In this document: piece by piece, positions 17,007-26,327 of the stretch
How the letters are laid out: the number at the start of each line of letters is the position of its first letter
Position numbering within the stretch: position 1 is the first letter of the stretch
Assembly: GCA_020633195.1 (NCBI GenBank)
Contig: JACKEC010000019.1
Coordinates: 248,001 to 312,000, forward strand
Direction of reading: 5' to 3'
From: Sandaracinaceae bacterium
GTDB lineage: Bacteria > Myxococcota_A > Polyangia > Polyangiales > Sandaracinaceae
Length of the DNA stretch: 64,000 bases
Made by a program: the position numbers and the translations under genes
Notes under the pieces: model-generated
Seen by the model: the letters and a program-made list of their open reading frames with translations, nothing else
Databases searched by the model: none
Told to the model about the DNA's origin: nothing

Positions 17007-18914
17007 TCAGCGCGGCAGGTGGCGTCGAAACCGACCCCAGCACACCTCGGAGTCGTCGTCCGCGCGGATGCCGCAGGTGCTGTCGCCGGTGACCGCGACC
17101 TCGCGGAGCGTCGGCAAGCCGGCGGGCACCTCGGCGCCGGGCGAGCTTCCCCAGCAGAGGACCTCGCCCGTGCCCTCGACGAGCCCGCAGCCGTGGCCGA
17201 AGCCCACGCTGATCTGCGTGAAGGCGACGTCGGTCGGGGCGCTGCTCACGCTCGGGCCGTTCTCGCCCCAGCAGCGCAGGTGGCCGTCCTCGCTCCGCAG
17301 GCCGCACCCGTAGTGGGTGCCGACCGAGAGCATGTCGAACGCGTCGGGCGGGGGATCGCACGCGCCGTACTGGGCGTCGCCCCAGCAGGCGGCGGTGCCG
17401 TCCGCGCGGAGCGCGCACATGTGCACGACGCCGCCGTAGATCCTGTCGAAGGCGCCGGCGGGCGGGTCGTAGTCGGCGGGGTACTCGGTCCGGGTCCCGC
17501 TCGCGCCCCAGCACTGGATCTGCCCGTCCGCGCGGCGGATGCCGCACGACTGCGCGTTGTGGACGGCGACGTCGTCGAAGGCGACGCCCGCCGGCGCGTC
17601 CAGCATGCCGGCGCCGTCGGGCAGGAACCACCGGTCGGTCCCGAAGCAGGTCGCCTCGCCGGTCTCCCGTGCGACGCCGCACGCGTGCGAGTAGCCGTAC
17701 GACACGTCGCTGAAGCGGAGCCCCTCCGGCGCGACGTACGCCTCGGGCGAGATCGCGCGCGGGCTCCCGGACGCGTTCTCGAGCCAGCAATGCAAGTTGC
17801 CCTCGGTGGTGAGCGCGCAGGCGTTGGTCTGGCCGAACACGAGGCGCGCGAAGGACGCGTCGCCGTCGGGGCGCCCCTCGCCGCCGAGGAGGCTGCCGAA
17901 GCAGGTGATCCCGCCGTCGTCGGCGCGCACGACGCACGTGTGATCGAAGCTCGCGACGACCGATTGCGCGCGCAGGCCGTCCGGGACGCGCGTCGCTCGG
18001 TTGTAGCCCAGGGTCGTCTCCACGGGGTCCCACCACCCGCGATCGAGAGCGCCCCAGCAGACGAGGTCGGTCGTCCCGAAGACGACCCCGCAGCCGTAGT
18101 TGGCTCCGAACGCGAGGCTCGAGAAGCGAGCGTCCGCGGGCGGCAGCGCGTGCGGGAGGCTCGGCGACGTCTTGCCCCCGCAGATCGGCTCCCCGTCGGC
18201 GGTCAGCCCGCAGACGGTCCCGACGATGGGCTGGATCACGAGCGACGTGAACACCCCCGCGGGGACGTCGACGGTCGCGCCCCAGCAAGTCACCGAGCCG
18301 TCGACGGCGCGCAGGCCGCACGCGAAGCCGAGGCCGACCACCACCTGGGTCAGCTCTTCGTCGGGCCCGGCGAGCGCGCTCGGGCCCCAGCACTCGGGCC
18401 GGCCGTCGGCGTCGCGCAGCGCGCACGCGAAGCGCGGCCCCGCGGCGAGCCCGTGGACCGCGACGTCGAGGGACGGCACCACGCCATCACACTCCACGTG
18501 GTGGTCCGCCGACCGGACGCCGCAGACGTACCCGGTGCTGTCCGAAGAATGGACGGAGACCTCCATCCCTCCGATCGCGACCCCCTCGTACGAGCCCGCG
18601 GGCAGCGTCGCCGCGGTCGCGCCCCAGCAGTCCACGTCGCCGGCGGAGGAGAGGCTGCAGAAGTGCGCAGGCCCCGCGGCGAGGATGGGAGGATCCCAGC
18701 CGCCGTGCGAGCGGCGCCGAAGGCTGCGCCAATCGGTCGGCCCCCACGGGCGGGCGCGCGCCTCCGACCGGTCGCGTCCGCGCCGGAGCGCGGCCGGGGC
18801 CGCGATCGCGTCGTCGTCCACGGGCATCGCGCAGCCGGGCAAAAGAGAAGCGAGCATCGCCACGACGAGCACGCGGACCACGGACGGGGAGAGAGAGCGG
18901 TGGCGGAACGGCAA
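17007..18914 (-). CDS. RCC1-repeat lipoprotein
   Basis: 635 residues. A type II signal peptide ends in L-L-P-G-C (acylated Cys about residue 28), then a basic linker. The rest is about 14 repeats of roughly 45 residues with the pattern C-G-L-R-A-D-G...C-W-G, the RCC1/BNR-like beta-propeller signature; the conserved Cys pairs probably form disulfides outside the cytoplasm. That suggests two seven-bladed propellers or one larger one. Large RCC1 lipoproteins are common in myxobacteria; partners are unknown. The TTG at 18914 has AAGGAGG 6 bases upstream, deciding the start. Confidence 0.88.
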   Translation of the reverse strand: MPFRHRSLSPSVVRVLVVAMLASLLPGCAMPVDDDAIAAPAALRRGRDRSEARARPWGPTDWRSLRRRSHGGWDPPILAAGPAHFCSLSSAGDVDCWGATAATLPAGSYEGVAIGGMEVSVHSSDSTGYVCGVRSADHHVECDGVVPSLDVAVHGLAAGPRFACALRDADGRPECWGPSALAGPDEELTQVVVGLGFACGLRAVDGSVTCWGATVDVPAGVFTSLVIQPIVGTVCGLTADGEPICGGKTSPSLPHALPPADARFSSLAFGANYGCGVVFGTTDLVCWGALDRGWWDPVETTLGYNRATRVPDGLRAQSVVASFDHTCVVRADDGGITCFGSLLGGEGRPDGDASFARLVFGQTNACALTTEGNLHCWLENASGSPRAISPEAYVAPEGLRFSDVSYGYSHACGVARETGEATCFGTDRWFLPDGAGMLDAPAGVAFDDVAVHNAQSCGIRRADGQIQCWGASGTRTEYPADYDPPAGAFDRIYGGVVHMCALRADGTAACWGDAQYGACDPPPDAFDMLSVGTHYGCGLRSEDGHLRCWGENGPSVSSAPTDVAFTQISVGFGHGCGLVEGTGEVLCWGSSPGAEVPAGLPTLREVAVTGDSTCGIRADDDSEVCWGRFRRHLPR

Positions 18915-18920
18915 GGCGCA

Positions 18921-18927
18921 CCTCCTT
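18921..18927 (-). promoter_or_regulatory. strong ribosome binding site for the RCC1 lipoprotein
   Basis: AAGGAGG on the minus strand, 6 bases upstream of the TTG at 18914. It identifies a non-ATG start for this gene. Confidence 0.7.
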
Positions 18928-19072
18928 CACGGCGGAGACACAGCAACGGCCATTCCACGGCGATCTCCGAACGACGCTGCGCGAAGCGGCGGCGTCCCCG
19001 CTCGCGATCCGTCGACAGCTGGCGACCCGTGTCGACTCGAGGCGACACGGACGAGACACGGACGACGAGACA

Positions 19073-19738
19073 TCAGAACCGGTAGCCGACGCCGAGCGAG
19101 ACGGTCGGCGTCATGGCGTAGGTGGCGATGGCGGACTCCATGTCCGCCTCGGTCTGCGCGAGCGCGGCGTCGATCCGCCGGCCCGTCCGCTCCGACGCGA
19201 GCCCGACCTCCGAGCCGATCGCCTGTGTCCAGCCGATCGCGGGCCGGATCAGGAAGTCGCCGATCGCGAACGTCCCCGCGAGCTCTCCGTGGAGCGCGTG
19301 CAGCAGCAGCTCCGCGTGCACGGCCGGCGTCTGGGCGCCGAACGTCCCCGCCTCGAAGGTGGTCGAGCGCTGGATCACGGTGTAGCCGAAGACGAGCTCG
19401 AGGCCGTCCCCGAACGGGCGCAGGCCGAGCGACAGCCGACCGACGAAGGCGCCGTCCGCGAGGCCGCGCGCCACGGTCGCGGCCTCGGCGCCGCCGAGCG
19501 GCTCCGCGATCGCGCCGAAGAGATCGCCGTACGCGCCCGCCCCCGCGGAGGCGTCGAGGAGGACGCGGTCGAGGAGGACCAGCCGCGCTCGCGCGCCGAC
19601 GTCGAGCGGCGCGGTGGTCCCGGCGAGCAGCTCGAGCCGCACGGGGCTCTGGGCCCTGGCGGGAGCCGCGGCGAGGCCGACGAGCAGGACGAGCGCGGAG
19701 GTGGTTCCGAGGAGGAGCGTGTTCGGGCGGTGGGTCAT
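19073..19738 (-). CDS. probable outer-membrane beta-barrel protein
   Basis: 221 residues. Signal peptide with a hydrophobic core (L-V-L-L-V-G-L-A-A-A) and a likely A-R-A-Q cleavage near residue 30. The mature part alternates hydrophobic and polar residues in short strands (for example G-L-E-L-V-F-G-Y-T-V and P-T-V-S-L-G-V-G-Y-R-F), and the last residue is Phe, the usual C-terminal signature for BAM-dependent barrels. About ten strands are plausible. No specific family recognised; an OmpW- or small porin-like protein is one possibility. Stands alone between lipoprotein genes. Confidence 0.7.
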   Translation of the reverse strand: MTHRPNTLLLGTTSALVLLVGLAAAPARAQSPVRLELLAGTTAPLDVGARARLVLLDRVLLDASAGAGAYGDLFGAIAEPLGGAEAATVARGLADGAFVGRLSLGLRPFGDGLELVFGYTVIQRSTTFEAGTFGAQTPAVHAELLLHALHGELAGTFAIGDFLIRPAIGWTQAIGSEVGLASERTGRRIDAALAQTEADMESAIATYAMTPTVSLGVGYRF

Positions 19739-19825
19739 TGCGACCCACGGTGCGGATCGTTTCCTCCTCGCGCTCTCGAACGAGCGCCCATTTAACCCGA
19801 GATAACCGCCCCCGATGGCCGGAGC

Positions 19826-20431
19826 TCACTCCGATGGGTACGGGCGCAGCTCGCCGCGAGCGGTGCGGACGAAGCTCCCGCTCTGAAGCTGCCACGTCTC
19901 GTCGGTCACGTGCGTCGGGCAGCACAGGCCCTCTTCGTCGCCGCTGAAGCGACCGACGACGATCGCGTCGCCTTCCAAGCGCGGCGTGTCGAGCCCGCCG
20001 TCGGCGCGGTCGCCTCCCTCGATGGCGGCGACCTGGACGAAGCGCCCGTCGCGGAAGTGATAGGCGCGAACGGAGTCGAAGGTGCCCGACCCGCCCGGCA
20101 TGCAGAGCACGTAGGCCACGTGCTCCAGCTCTCCGTCGTGATCGAGATCGAGGACGCCGACGTCGTGCAGCTCGATGCCGCCCGGCTCCTCCATGCCGAT
20201 CGTGTTCGGGTACTCGCCCTCGCCCCCGCGGAGCTGCACGGCGCCGGAGTCGCAGGGGTTGGGGATCTCCGCGTCGGCCATCGAGGCCGGCGCTTCGGTC
20301 GTCACCGCTCGCTCGTCACCCGAGGTGGTGCGTTCGGCCTGGCCGCTCTCCGCTGTCGTGCTCGCGCCGCCACAGCCCGCGAGCCATGTGAGGGCGACCG
20401 CCGCGAGCGGGAGACGAAGTCGTGTGCTCAT
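19826..20431 (-). CDS. lipoprotein with EF-hand/FG-GAP-like loop
   Basis: 201 residues. Signal peptide ends in W-L-A-G-C (acylated Cys about residue 20), followed by a Thr/Ser/Glu-rich spacer. The mature domain contains D-L-D-H-D-G-E-L-E-H-V, a Ca-binding loop like those of EF-hand or FG-GAP repeats, and two cysteines in C-C-P. The C-terminus is Glu/Arg-rich. No named family. Probably an outer-membrane-facing protein of unknown role. Confidence 0.75.
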   Translation of the reverse strand: MSTRLRLPLAAVALTWLAGCGGASTTAESGQAERTTSGDERAVTTEAPASMADAEIPNPCDSGAVQLRGGEGEYPNTIGMEEPGGIELHDVGVLDLDHDGELEHVAYVLCMPGGSGTFDSVRAYHFRDGRFVQVAAIEGGDRADGGLDTPRLEGDAIVVGRFSGDEEGLCCPTHVTDETWQLQSGSFVRTARGELRPYPSE

Positions 20432-20469
20432 CGTGAACGCTTACCACGCTTGCTCGCGCGGGCGCTGAC

Positions 20470-20667
20470 CTACGACGCGCGCAGCCCGTCGATGAGGGGG
20501 CGCGTGGCGGGGATCGCCTCGGCCACGGCGGCGAGGCCGGCGTCGTCGTCGTGCGCGTGCATCGTCTCGACCGACGGCTGGACCAGCATCGGGAACGAGA
20601 ACGGCAGGCGCGCGTGGCTCTCGACGTCCCAGAGGCTGCGTCGATCCGCGATGGCGCCGAAGCGGTG
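20470..20667 (-). pseudogene. 3' remnant of a protein gene
   Basis: About 65 codons ending at the stop at 20470 have the same extreme G/C third-position bias as real genes here. The peptide reads F-G-A-I-A-D-R-R-S-L-W-D-V-E near its start and ends R-P-L-I-D-G-L-R-A-S. Upstream the bias vanishes, and there is no ATG, GTG or TTG in frame at the boundary; the nearest in-frame start, a GTG at 20784, would read through non-coding-like sequence. This suggests the 5' part of a gene was deleted. A short real gene starting at the internal ATG near 20588 is the alternative. No family recognised. Confidence 0.4.
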
Positions 20668-20732
20668 GGAAGGTGCAACGGGGGCTCGTTGCAGGTCGTT
20701 GCGGAGGCCGCCGCGCGGCCTTCGGTCCGCGC

Positions 20733-20749
20733 TTGGCACGGCGCTCGCT
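20733..20749 (+). promoter_or_regulatory. sigma-54-type (-24/-12) promoter candidate
   Basis: TTGGCACGGCGCTCGCT has GG at 20735-20736 and GC at 20747-20748, 10 bases apart, and departs from the YTGGCACG-N4-TTGC consensus only in TCGC for TTGC. It lies about 50 bases before the rhodanese GTG at 20801, the right distance for a short leader. Confidence 0.55.
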
Positions 20750-20800
20750 GAAGGGGAACGGCATGGACATCCCCTCGAAGGCACTCCCCGGAGGTGCGGC

Positions 20801-21151
20801 GTGACTCAGAACCTGTTGATGGCGGCGCTCATCGCGTTCGCGTCCTTCTTCCTCCTGCGTCGCCTCTTCGGCGGCGGCGCCGGCCGCATCGCGGGTCCCG
20901 ACGCCCGCGGCAAGGTCGAGGCAGGGGCGCTCCTACTCGACGTGCGCTCACCCAGCGAGTTCCAGATGGGCAAGCTCCCGGGCGCGACGAACATCCCCGT
21001 GCACGCGCTCGGCGCTCGGATCGACGAGCTCGATCCCAAGCGGCCCATCGTCGTGTACTGCCGCTCCGGCGCGCGCTCCTCCCGCGCCGCCTCGCTCCTG
21101 CGCGGGCGCGGCTTCGAGGTGCACGACCTCGGGCCCGCCGGCGCGTGGTGA
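20801..21151 (+). CDS. membrane-anchored rhodanese-like protein
   Basis: 116 residues. An N-terminal helix (L-L-M-A-A-L-I-A-F-A-S-F-F-L-L-R-R-L) anchors it. The rhodanese domain includes L-L-L-D-V-R-S-P-S-E-F, P-G-A-T-N-I-P-V-H and the active-site loop V-V-Y-C-R-S-G-A-R-S, whose Cys would carry the persulfide. Single-domain rhodaneses transfer sulfane sulfur or sense redox state. The GTG is supported by GGAGG at 20790-20794, 6 bases upstream; the sigma-54-type site upstream suggests activator-dependent expression. Confidence 0.9.
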   Translation: MTQNLLMAALIAFASFFLLRRLFGGGAGRIAGPDARGKVEAGALLLDVRSPSEFQMGKLPGATNIPVHALGARIDELDPKRPIVVYCRSGARSSRAASLLRGRGFEVHDLGPAGAW

Positions 21152-21157
21152 ACGCGT

Positions 21158-23350
21158 CTACCCCCGAGCTCGCCGTCGCCGCTCGAGGAGCCCCCACGCG
21201 AGCCCCGAGAGCGCGAGCGTCGCGAGCAGGAGCCACCGCAGCGGGGCGCCGTCGGGCGGCGCGAAGACCATCGCGACCTCGTGCGGGCCCGCCTCGACGG
21301 GGACCGCGCGCACCAGGGCGTTGGCGCGGAAGATCGGGACGGGCCGCCCGTCCACGGTCGCGGTCCATCCAGGATAGAAAGCCTCGTTGACGACGACGAG
21401 GCCGGCGGACGGAGCCTCGACGTGGAAGCCGAGCGTGTCCCGCGCCAGCTCGACGCGGGTGGCCGCGACCCGCGCGGCGTCCGCGACGGCGACCCCCGCC
21501 GGCGGGAGCTCGGCGCCCTCGGGCCACGCGGCGCCGTCGAGGATCGCGATCGGCGCGGGCGCGAGGGCGCGGACGCGCGCGAGGGCGGCGGGTCGGTCGG
21601 CGGCGCGCTCCACCTGCTCGGCGGCGACCCAGTACGCGAACGGGAGCGCCCGCGTCAGCTCAGTCACGCCGCGGCCGCGATCGATCGCCCCGGGCCGCTC
21701 GCGGAGCTCGCGCGGCGGCGGCAGGTAGTGCCGGTCCCAGCCGTGGATGAAGTGCGGGCCCTGCAGCGCGTAGCGCACGTTGTATTGCTCCGCGAGCGCC
21801 GGCGTCTCGCGCAGCGCGTCGACCACCCGCTCGTACGCGTGCAGCTCGAGGGGGTCCTGGTAGCCGCGCAGGTCGCGCCGGCCGAGGCGCGTGCCGGAGC
21901 GGCAGCCGATGCCGAACTCGTCCATGTACCGCTCGGCGGCGTCCGTCCCCGGGGCGAGCGCGAGGATCGGCCCGGCCTCGTCGCCGGGCGGGGGGCCGCC
22001 GCGCATGTGGCGATCGGGCGGCAGGGTGCGTGTCACGTCCGCGAGCACGAGCAGCGCGAGCGTCGCGCCGAGCGCGACGGAGGCGACGCGTCGCTGCGCG
22101 AGCGCGTAGAACAGGGCGGCGGTGCCGAGCGCGACGAGGCCGATCGGCGGCGCGAGGAACGCCAGCGGGGCGCCGACCGCGGCGACGACGAAGGCCACGA
22201 TCCGCAGCCACCGCCGCTCGCGCCGACCCGGTCGAGCCCGCTCGATCTCGGCGAGGCCGAGCGCCGCGAGCGCGCCCGCGGCGGGGCCGATCCACGCCTC
22301 GTAGCGGTGCGGCAGGCGAAACAGGCGCACGCCCGGCACCGCTTCGAAGGCGGCCGGGAAGAGCGGCCCGTGATCGCCGAGCGCGAGCCCCACGGCGACG
22401 ACGAGGATCGCGAAGAAGAAGAGCGCGAGCGGGCGCCCGCTCCGAAGCGCGCGGACGCCGATGATCACCGTGAGCAGGCCGAAGTAGAGGTGGTTGCCCG
22501 GCTGCGCCCACAGCAGCGCGCCGAGCGCGCGCGGCTCGAGGCCGCCCTCCGCGATCGACGCGTAGCTGCGCCCGGCCTGGACCGAGTGCTCCGCGAGGGT
22601 GAGCCCGGGCACGAGCACCGCGGCGGCGAGGCCGCTCGCGACGGCGGCCCCGAGGAGCCCGACGCCGAGCCCGGGCCAGAGCGCGGACGGCGCCTCCCGC
22701 ACCGCGAGGGTGAGGCGGAACGTCGCGTAGAGCAGCGTGAGCGACGACGCGAGCCACAGGGCCGGCGGCGACCCCGTCCACGCGCAGAGCGCGACCGCGC
22801 CGCCGAGCACGAGGCCGTCCTGCGCGCGCCGCTCGACCATCGCGCGGTCCGCCGCCCAGAGCATGAGCGGCAGGTACGCGAGCGCGCTCGTGAGGTTGAG
22901 CTCCCAGTTGTGCCGCATGAACGGCGCCGCCTCGATCACCACCGCGCCGAGCAGCGCGCCGCTCGGTGGCACCTGCAGGCGCCGCAGCCAGAGCCACCCG
23001 AACGCCCCCGCGAGGAAGAAGCCGAGGATCACCCGCGCGGTCGCCCACCCGAGGCCGGGGCTCGGGCCGAACGCGCAGATCGCCCACGTGAGCGGGTGGT
23101 ACGTCGCGGCCTGCGGATCCGCGTACGACGGGTAGCCGGCGCGGTCGTAGGGGTTCCAGAGCGGCAGCTCACCGTCGTGGAGCGCGGCGCACGTGTAGAC
23201 CAGATCGGGCCAGTACTGCTCGGGCACGTCCCACTCGAACCAGCGCGGCGCGCCGGTCGCGAGCCCGGCGAACGCCGGCGCGAACAGCAGCCCCGTCGCG
23301 AGCGCGATCACCGCGAGCGCGCTCACCCGCTCGGTGGCGGCGCGGCTCAT
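21158..23350 (-). CDS. YfhO-type multi-span membrane glycan protein
   Basis: 730 residues with about a dozen membrane helices in the first 470 residues and a soluble C-terminal region. The end reads N-E-A-F-Y-P-G-W-T-A-T-V-D-G, the signature of the YfhO family, which takes part in adding sugars to surface polymers such as lipoteichoic acid. An early periplasmic loop has W-N-P-Y-D-R-A-G, also typical. The ATG overlaps the stop of the GT39-type gene by 4 bases. Likely a lipid-linked-sugar-dependent glycosyltransferase of the inner membrane; the acceptor is unknown. Confidence 0.8.
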   Translation of the reverse strand: MSRAATERVSALAVIALATGLLFAPAFAGLATGAPRWFEWDVPEQYWPDLVYTCAALHDGELPLWNPYDRAGYPSYADPQAATYHPLTWAICAFGPSPGLGWATARVILGFFLAGAFGWLWLRRLQVPPSGALLGAVVIEAAPFMRHNWELNLTSALAYLPLMLWAADRAMVERRAQDGLVLGGAVALCAWTGSPPALWLASSLTLLYATFRLTLAVREAPSALWPGLGVGLLGAAVASGLAAAVLVPGLTLAEHSVQAGRSYASIAEGGLEPRALGALLWAQPGNHLYFGLLTVIIGVRALRSGRPLALFFFAILVVAVGLALGDHGPLFPAAFEAVPGVRLFRLPHRYEAWIGPAAGALAALGLAEIERARPGRRERRWLRIVAFVVAAVGAPLAFLAPPIGLVALGTAALFYALAQRRVASVALGATLALLVLADVTRTLPPDRHMRGGPPPGDEAGPILALAPGTDAAERYMDEFGIGCRSGTRLGRRDLRGYQDPLELHAYERVVDALRETPALAEQYNVRYALQGPHFIHGWDRHYLPPPRELRERPGAIDRGRGVTELTRALPFAYWVAAEQVERAADRPAALARVRALAPAPIAILDGAAWPEGAELPPAGVAVADAARVAATRVELARDTLGFHVEAPSAGLVVVNEAFYPGWTATVDGRPVPIFRANALVRAVPVEAGPHEVAMVFAPPDGAPLRWLLLATLALSGLAWGLLERRRRARG

Positions 23351-24855
23351 GGTCCCCACCGCTCGAGCGGCGGCGCGACGCCGACGCGGTGCGTGCTCCG
23401 CAACCGCATGCCGCGTCGGCGCGCGCGGTCGCGGACGGCGTCGGCCAGATCGGAGGAGGGGTTCACGACCGCGTCGGTGAACGCGACGTCGTCGCCTGGC
23501 TCGAGGTAGCGCGCGTCGGGCGCCTCGGTGTCGCGCGCCACGTAGCCGAGGTAGGCGTGGCGCAGCTCGACCGTCATCGGCCACGTCGTGAGCACGCGCG
23601 CGCCGGGGCGATCGAGGCCCTCGAACGCGGCGCGGTGCGTGGCGATGACGTCGGCGTACGCGAAGGTGTGCTCCTCGGAGTCGGCGGTGGTCGGCGCGCG
23701 CATCGAGAGGGCGCCGAGCAGCGCGGTCGCGAGGACCGGCACCCACGGCAGCGCGTGCGCCGGGGTCGCGCGCTCGGGGGTCGCCGGTCGGAAGAGCGCG
23801 CCGCACGCGGCCACGAGCAGCAGCGGGTGGACGGGCAGCGCGTAGCGCTCGAGCCAGAACATCTTCGCGAAGAACGCGGCGTTCGCGAGCCCGAGGACGA
23901 GCGCGCCGACGAGCACCGCGGCGCGGCTCGGGGTCCAGCGCGCGAGGGGAGCGGGGGCGGGCGCCGAGGTCGTCTGGCGCGACGCGATCCCGACCGCGAG
24001 GACCGCGCCGAGCCCCAGCGCCCAGCGCCCGTGCCACGCGAGCAGCGACGGGAACACGGTCACGAGGTTGGCGGCTTCGAACGGTCGGTCCGCAAACAGG
24101 TTTGCGTGATGGGGATAGACGAAGTAGCCGGCGGTCCCCTTCTGCCACACGAAGAAGAGGCCCAGCGCCCAGAGCGGCGCGGTGGACAGGGCGACCCGCA
24201 GGGCGCCGGCGCGGGTGCGCAGCGTCTTCTGCTGCCACGCGTCGAAGAGCACGGCCGCGCCGACCCCCGCGGCGGCGAAGATGCCCGTCTCCTTCATCAG
24301 CACCGCGGCCGCGCCGAGCGCCGCGGCGACGCCGACCCTTCCTCGCGCCAGCGCCAGGAACGAGAGCACCGCGAGCGCGGTGAGCGGCATCTCGGGCAGC
24401 AGCATGTTGCCCATCGACATGAACAGCGGCGTCACCCCGAGCCCCAGCGCGGCGGCCGCGCCCGCGCGCCGATCGAAGAGCTGCGCGCCGAGGAGGTAGG
24501 TCCCCGCGAGCGCCGCGACGGTGAACGGCAGCACCAGCGCGTGCCCGACCGTGGGTGAGGCCCCGAACGCCGCGAACGCCGCCCCCGCGAGCAGGTAGAG
24601 CAGGGGAGGGTGCCCGCGCGAGTAGTCGTCGGGGAACACGCCCGGCGTGACGTCGAGCCCGTGGTCGGCCACCCACACCGAGCCGGGCACGTAGACGTCG
24701 GCCTCGTCCCAGAAGAACGGCAGGTCCAGCCCGCCCGGGCGCACGACCGCGACCCACGCGGTCGCGAGCGCGAGGCCCGCGACGATGTCGACGACGCCGA
24801 TCGGCGTCTCGCCTCGAGGGGCGGCTGCGGCGCGGGGAGGCACGGGCCCCGGCAT
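23347..24855 (-). CDS. GT39/ArnT-type membrane glycosyltransferase
   Basis: 502 residues, predicted to span the membrane about ten times. The first periplasmic loop has F-F-W-D-E-A-D-V-Y, the Asp-Glu motif of GT-C enzymes, followed by D-D-Y-S-R-G-H-P-P-L-L-Y. Such enzymes transfer sugars from polyprenyl-phosphate donors to lipids, glycans or proteins at the periplasmic face. Coupled by ATGA overlap to the YfhO-type gene, implying joint assembly of one surface glycan. Confidence 0.85.
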   Translation of the reverse strand: MPGPVPPRAAAAPRGETPIGVVDIVAGLALATAWVAVVRPGGLDLPFFWDEADVYVPGSVWVADHGLDVTPGVFPDDYSRGHPPLLYLLAGAAFAAFGASPTVGHALVLPFTVAALAGTYLLGAQLFDRRAGAAAALGLGVTPLFMSMGNMLLPEMPLTALAVLSFLALARGRVGVAAALGAAAVLMKETGIFAAAGVGAAVLFDAWQQKTLRTRAGALRVALSTAPLWALGLFFVWQKGTAGYFVYPHHANLFADRPFEAANLVTVFPSLLAWHGRWALGLGAVLAVGIASRQTTSAPAPAPLARWTPSRAAVLVGALVLGLANAAFFAKMFWLERYALPVHPLLLVAACGALFRPATPERATPAHALPWVPVLATALLGALSMRAPTTADSEEHTFAYADVIATHRAAFEGLDRPGARVLTTWPMTVELRHAYLGYVARDTEAPDARYLEPGDDVAFTDAVVNPSSDLADAVRDRARRRGMRLRSTHRVGVAPPLERWGP

Positions 24856-24925
24856 CCTATCCGACCTTCCCGCTCCGGCTGCGCGTGGTGCAGCGGGCGG
24901 CGCCGGAGGGGACGCGAGGGGTCGG

Positions 24926-26287
24926 CTATCGGCCGGCGGCGACGAGGGTGGGATCGACGAGGACGAGCTGACCGGAGCCGGCGCGGCGACCGAGCTCGAC
25001 GACGTCGCCGCTCACCGTGTCCTCGAGCGACCAGCACGGCGCGGAGGCGTCGAGGAGGTCGTCGCAGCTCCCGCGGACGTCGACCGTCAGCCAGGCGCAG
25101 CGCTGGGTGTCGAGCTCGCGGCCGAGGTGCGGCGCGATCCTGTCCATCGTGTCGAGGAGGGCTCGGATCTCGGGTGTCTCCGCGCGGCTCAGGAGCACGA
25201 GCCCGACGTCCTCCTCGTGGGCCGCGCGGACCAGCCGGGTCAGCCGTGCCTCGGGATCTCCGTCGACCACCGCGAACACCCGACGGACGCCGTCCCGCTC
25301 GACGACGTGGGCGCGGACGCTCGCGCCGTCCTCGTCCCCTCGGACCACGAGCGCGCCGCGCGTCCAGTCGTGAGTCGCGCGCTCGGCGACACCGTCGAGC
25401 ACCTCCGACGTGCTCGCGTGGGTGAGCGCGCAGCCCGCGAGCAACACCCCCACGACGGCGAGCGAGCGGAGCCTCTCGCGGACGCCGAGGTCGCCGAGCA
25501 CCGCCAGCGGGAGCAGCGACGCGAGCGGCACGAGCGGCAGCCGCCAGCCGAAGGTGGTCGCCTCCAGGCGGCCGGCGCCGTCGAGCATCGCGCGGTGGGA
25601 CAGCAGGTCGACGGAGGACGCGGCCCACAGCACGGGCACCTCGATGAACGCGAACGCCGCCAGCACGCCGAGGGTCGCGGCGACCACGTAGACCGCGTAG
25701 GTGTGTCCCACGGCGCGCTGCTCGCGCGCTCCCGCGGAGGCGAGCACCACCGCGACCATCGACCACGCGACCGGCCCCCAGCGAAGCGCCGAGTAGAGCG
25801 GTCCGTGGCCCCAGGCCGACCACACCACGATCAGCGGGACGGGCACCGTCAGGACCGCGGCGACGAAGGCCGTCGCCCAGGCGCCCGGCCGCCGCTGCCC
25901 GGCCGCGAGCGCCCCGAGCCCCATCGCGAGCCCGGCCGCGAGCGCCGACGCGATCAGCGGGGCCCACGCGCCGTCGGTCGCGAGCGCGGCGACCTCATCG
26001 AGCCGCGCCGGGTCGATGTGGTCCACGTACGTCGGGTCCGCGAAGAGCGCCGCGACGAGCGGCACCGCGAGCACGGCGGCGCAGGCCGCGAGCGCTCCCG
26101 CCAACCAGCCGGTCGATCGCGCCGACCGCTCGAGGGTCGCGAGCACGAAGGCGAGCGCGAGGCCACCGATGACGAGGAGCGACAGGAGCGAGGCGCCCTC
26201 CGGGCGAGGGCCGTCGCGGACGAGCGCGATCGCGACCAGCGTGAGCGAGGGGGCCAGCGCGGCGACGTAGGGGAGGGCTCGCTTCAC
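24926..26287 (-). CDS. hypothetical polytopic membrane protein with soluble C-terminus
   Basis: 453 residues from a GTG start. About eight hydrophobic helices occupy residues 1-290. The last 150 residues are soluble and mixed alpha/beta, with a C-L-S-type disulfide candidate pair (C-A-W-L-T-V and C-D-D-L-L) and T-L-V near the end. The helix pattern resembles membrane proteins of polymer-assembly clusters, but no family motif was found. Strand and position suggest a role beside the GT39 and GT1 genes. Confidence 0.65.
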   Translation of the reverse strand: MKRALPYVAALAPSLTLVAIALVRDGPRPEGASLLSLLVIGGLALAFVLATLERSARSTGWLAGALAACAAVLAVPLVAALFADPTYVDHIDPARLDEVAALATDGAWAPLIASALAAGLAMGLGALAAGQRRPGAWATAFVAAVLTVPVPLIVVWSAWGHGPLYSALRWGPVAWSMVAVVLASAGAREQRAVGHTYAVYVVAATLGVLAAFAFIEVPVLWAASSVDLLSHRAMLDGAGRLEATTFGWRLPLVPLASLLPLAVLGDLGVRERLRSLAVVGVLLAGCALTHASTSEVLDGVAERATHDWTRGALVVRGDEDGASVRAHVVERDGVRRVFAVVDGDPEARLTRLVRAAHEEDVGLVLLSRAETPEIRALLDTMDRIAPHLGRELDTQRCAWLTVDVRGSCDDLLDASAPCWSLEDTVSGDVVELGRRAGSGQLVLVDPTLVAAGR

Positions 26288-26327
26288 GGGTGCTCAACGC
26301 GGGCGGTGCGCCGCCATTCCGCGCGGA

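Larger units (their letters stand above)
20432..20800 (+). other. 369-base interval with gene remnant and promoter
   Basis: Between the lipoprotein at 20431 and the rhodanese at 20801. The first part contains a coding-like minus-strand remnant (20470-20667). The plus-strand end carries a sigma-54-type promoter and a good ribosome binding site for the rhodanese. I see no RNA gene. Confidence 0.5.
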
